The position numbers and the translations under genes are program-made. Under the pieces are notes generated by a model that was not told the DNA's origin, ran no database searches, and saw nothing but the letters and a program-made list of their open reading frames with translations. A stretch of 35,918 nucleotides of DNA from Candidatus Omnitrophota bacterium (GTDB lineage Bacteria; Omnitrophota; Gorgyraeia; Duberdicusellales; 4484-171), in contig JAMWBQ010000008.1 in assembly GCA_023819315.1 (NCBI GenBank), forward strand, positions 1-35,918, given 5' to 3'. Positions 35,401 through 35,918 of this stretch are shown here, in pieces; position 1 is the first letter of the stretch; each line of letters begins with the position of its first letter.

Positions 35401-35707
35401 AATTATAAATCGTATTAAAAGGTTCATAAAAGTATTTATTTTTATTCACTTTTAAAAATGTGCGAAAACCCATTGTAGAAACTAAACTGTAAGCTTTATC
35501 CGCGGGTAAAAATTCCATTATAGAGTTATCTTTATCTTGAATACCGAAACTAACCACTGCTTGTGCCCGATTAACATAAAAAACCCACATAGGTATTCCC
35601 CATTTTCCTGCAATAGCAGGAAGGAAATTGGAAAAGGGGTAAGCTTGATTATAATCATCTATTACAAATGTCCCATCATCTTTAAGATAAAATTTCTTAT
35701 CTTGCAT
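32495..35707 (-). CDS. GH94/GH161-like carbohydrate phosphorylase homologue
   Basis: This 1070-residue protein has no signal peptide. The N-terminal half (about 1-330) looks like the beta-sandwich of the cellobiose-phosphorylase group. The central and C-terminal half is helical, as in an (alpha/alpha)6 barrel. The segment KPGWCDSLNGLPYLFGSSLC resembles the GH94 DWND region, so Asp652 is the likely catalytic acid. Also family-like are RDLNQNRRIDLFFNP, FWGISGDCQGLG and the late SSAYYDSALWGKGFVARLSG. The length is closer to GH161 (beta-1,3-glucan phosphorylase) than to GH94 (about 800). The substrate is unknown. A good AAGGAGG Shine-Dalgarno lies inside the end of the BioY gene. Confidence 0.6.
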   Translation of the reverse strand: MQDKKFYLKDDGTFVIDDYNQAYPFSNFLPAIAGKWGIPMWVFYVNRAQAVVSFGIQDKDNSIMEFLPADKAYSLVSTMGFRTFLKVNKNKYFYEPFNTIYNLWKGDNRKHRFLITSHDLTMEEENKSFNLKISVNYFTLPNYPLPMLVRTLSIKNLAKRGKINLKVIDGAPRIIPFGERDIFLKNLSRTVEAWMYSEIKDNVAVFRLKVDPKDGPQTKFLEGAHFNYSFYEDNGLVYPSIIIDPFKLFGMDTSFITPLELDNLYSKKSKDPIGLYGRTPCSFSEFEWELKGGEEKKLYNLFGSIFNEGMLSKLQDINGKFLEEKREENLFIIKKIKDDALCVSAFNNFNHYVRATYLDNVLRGGYPYNHDGKNFYHIFTRKHGDLERDYNKFKILPSYFSEGESNYRDLNQNRRIDLFFNPSLGKKNIVYFMNFLKMDGYNPLVLKGEKLYFDDEASIKDVLKDSNIEIETSLLEFMKRGFYLGELFNWFIQRNKEIEDRDKLVSKVLSLAKREPIAKFGEGYWIDHWYYNLDLIESFLYFYPDKLKELFWETEFMFWDDEYRVKKRFLRYILKDGKVYQGESVECVEGKIELINSRERFKNFLHDNNGKGKIYRTNLFVKLLSLILNKASTFDPYGLGIEMEADKPGWCDSLNGLPYLFGSSLCETIELKRACKLVLYAIDKLGSKDFLMVPKEIYDFYKKLNEFLSYYFSLYADNKDYLWWDKTNDFKEEFREQTFWGISGDCQGLGLDEVRNFLERLVSKIDMGIDKAKDTKEFYPTYFYYEVKDYQIVGEGYFKPTVFLKKELPLFLETAVHLLKLSDKDNYKIVEAIRNSELYDGKLKMYRLNANLYNCPLEIGRSRVFPRGWLENESIWLHMEYKYLLELLKNGFYNDFYKDLFNCLVCFFDPEVYGRSILENSSFIVSSAYYDSALWGKGFVARLSGSTAELLHMWMIMCLGRRPFFMDEDNKLCMVFSPILKKDFFTKEEVKIVFNNIEVILPPNVFAFKLFSSILVVYHNPKREDIFERKANRIVIKSNSKDYSLGSWIIKPPFSVDIRERKVERIDLYF

Positions 35708-35918
35708 CCGGCCTCCTTAACTTCACAGTAATTATACTCGCTAAAAATGCTTTGAATATATCTCCTAATATAAATGGTAACATCCCCAACATTAATGCTT
35801 TTCTTAGGGAAAACCCTAAAATAAAACTTAACCATAGCACTCCAATGAAAAGAATAATCATACTCCCTAAAAAGAAAATTAAAAAATATCTATATAAATT
35901 AAAACCTTTAACATTACC
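35697..35918 (-). CDS. bioY: BioY-type biotin transporter (partial, C-terminal end)
   Basis: The last 73 residues of a membrane protein are in the window; its start lies beyond the right edge. Two hydrophobic helices are seen (YFLIFFLGSMIILFIGVLWL and around ALMLGMLPFILGDIFKAFLA). The combination of GVLWL, then ALxxGxLPFIxGDxxKxxLA, then a short basic end is typical of BioY, the substrate-binding subunit of ECF biotin transporters. Its stop overlaps the start of the phosphorylase-like gene by 11 bases, so the two are translationally linked. Confidence 0.85.
   Translation of the reverse strand, partial: GNVKGFNLYRYFLIFFLGSMIILFIGVLWLSFILGFSLRKALMLGMLPFILGDIFKAFLASIITVKLRRPDAR

Overview
The window is about 36 kb of AT-rich DNA. 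Every gene I can support, including the tRNA and the partial genes at both edges, lies on the minus strand, so transcription runs from high to low coordinates. The organism is Gram-negative: it carries lpxD, a fused lpxC-fabZ, skp and bamA for lipid A and outer-membrane assembly. The LpxC-FabZ fusion, the many compact overlapping genes, a SpoVG homologue and a tiny COX24/mS38-like basic protein together suggest an uncultured bacterial lineage, for example Omnitrophota or a similar candidate phylum. That placement is an inference from gene content and is not firm.

Region by region, in transcription order from the right edge. (1) 35918-32495: the end of a BioY-type biotin transporter, overlapping a 1070-residue GH94/GH161-like carbohydrate phosphorylase homologue, followed by a long GC-rich palindrome that may be its terminator. 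(2) 32291-28571: a 26-residue basic protein, serine acetyltransferase (cysE), a NIL-ferredoxin protein, a heptose-epimerase-like enzyme, a short ArgA-type acetyltransferase and an acyl-CoA dehydrogenase. (3) 28403-20174: a chemosensory module with cheY, cheA, a ComFB protein, a broken cheR remnant, a second cheY, cheD, cheB, cheC, a chemoreceptor, cheW and a PilZ protein. There are no flagellar genes in the window. PilZ and ComFB families both include c-di-GMP receptors, so the module may link chemosensing to c-di-GMP and perhaps surface behaviour. (4) 20184-16598: an exported Asp-box beta-propeller protein, hisG with a clear sigma70-type promoter, a 29-residue ribosomal-type basic protein and an exported TPR protein. 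(5) 16659-12147: split transketolase, ispE, a SpoVG with an inserted zinc ribbon, tRNA-Gln and glmU. (6) 12144-7121: prs, rplY, pth, rpsF, ssb, rpsR, rplI and dnaB, a classic translation/replication cluster with several 4-base overlaps. (7) 7086-261: bamA, skp, lpxD, lpxC-fabZ, a phosphodiesterase and a DUF763 protein. (8) 1-216: the upstream end of an insertion sequence whose transposase starts at base 24 and leaves the window, plus a second, decayed copy of that end.

The observations most worth following up are: a cheR reduced to a fragment beside intact cheB and cheD; a zinc ribbon inserted into the SpoVG core; loss of one of the two CheC catalytic asparagines; a shared three-residue insertion in both CheY proteins; two very small basic genes; the 45-base palindrome; and the duplicated insertion-sequence end. 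I did not find a CRISPR array, prophage, obvious defence system or secondary-metabolite cluster.
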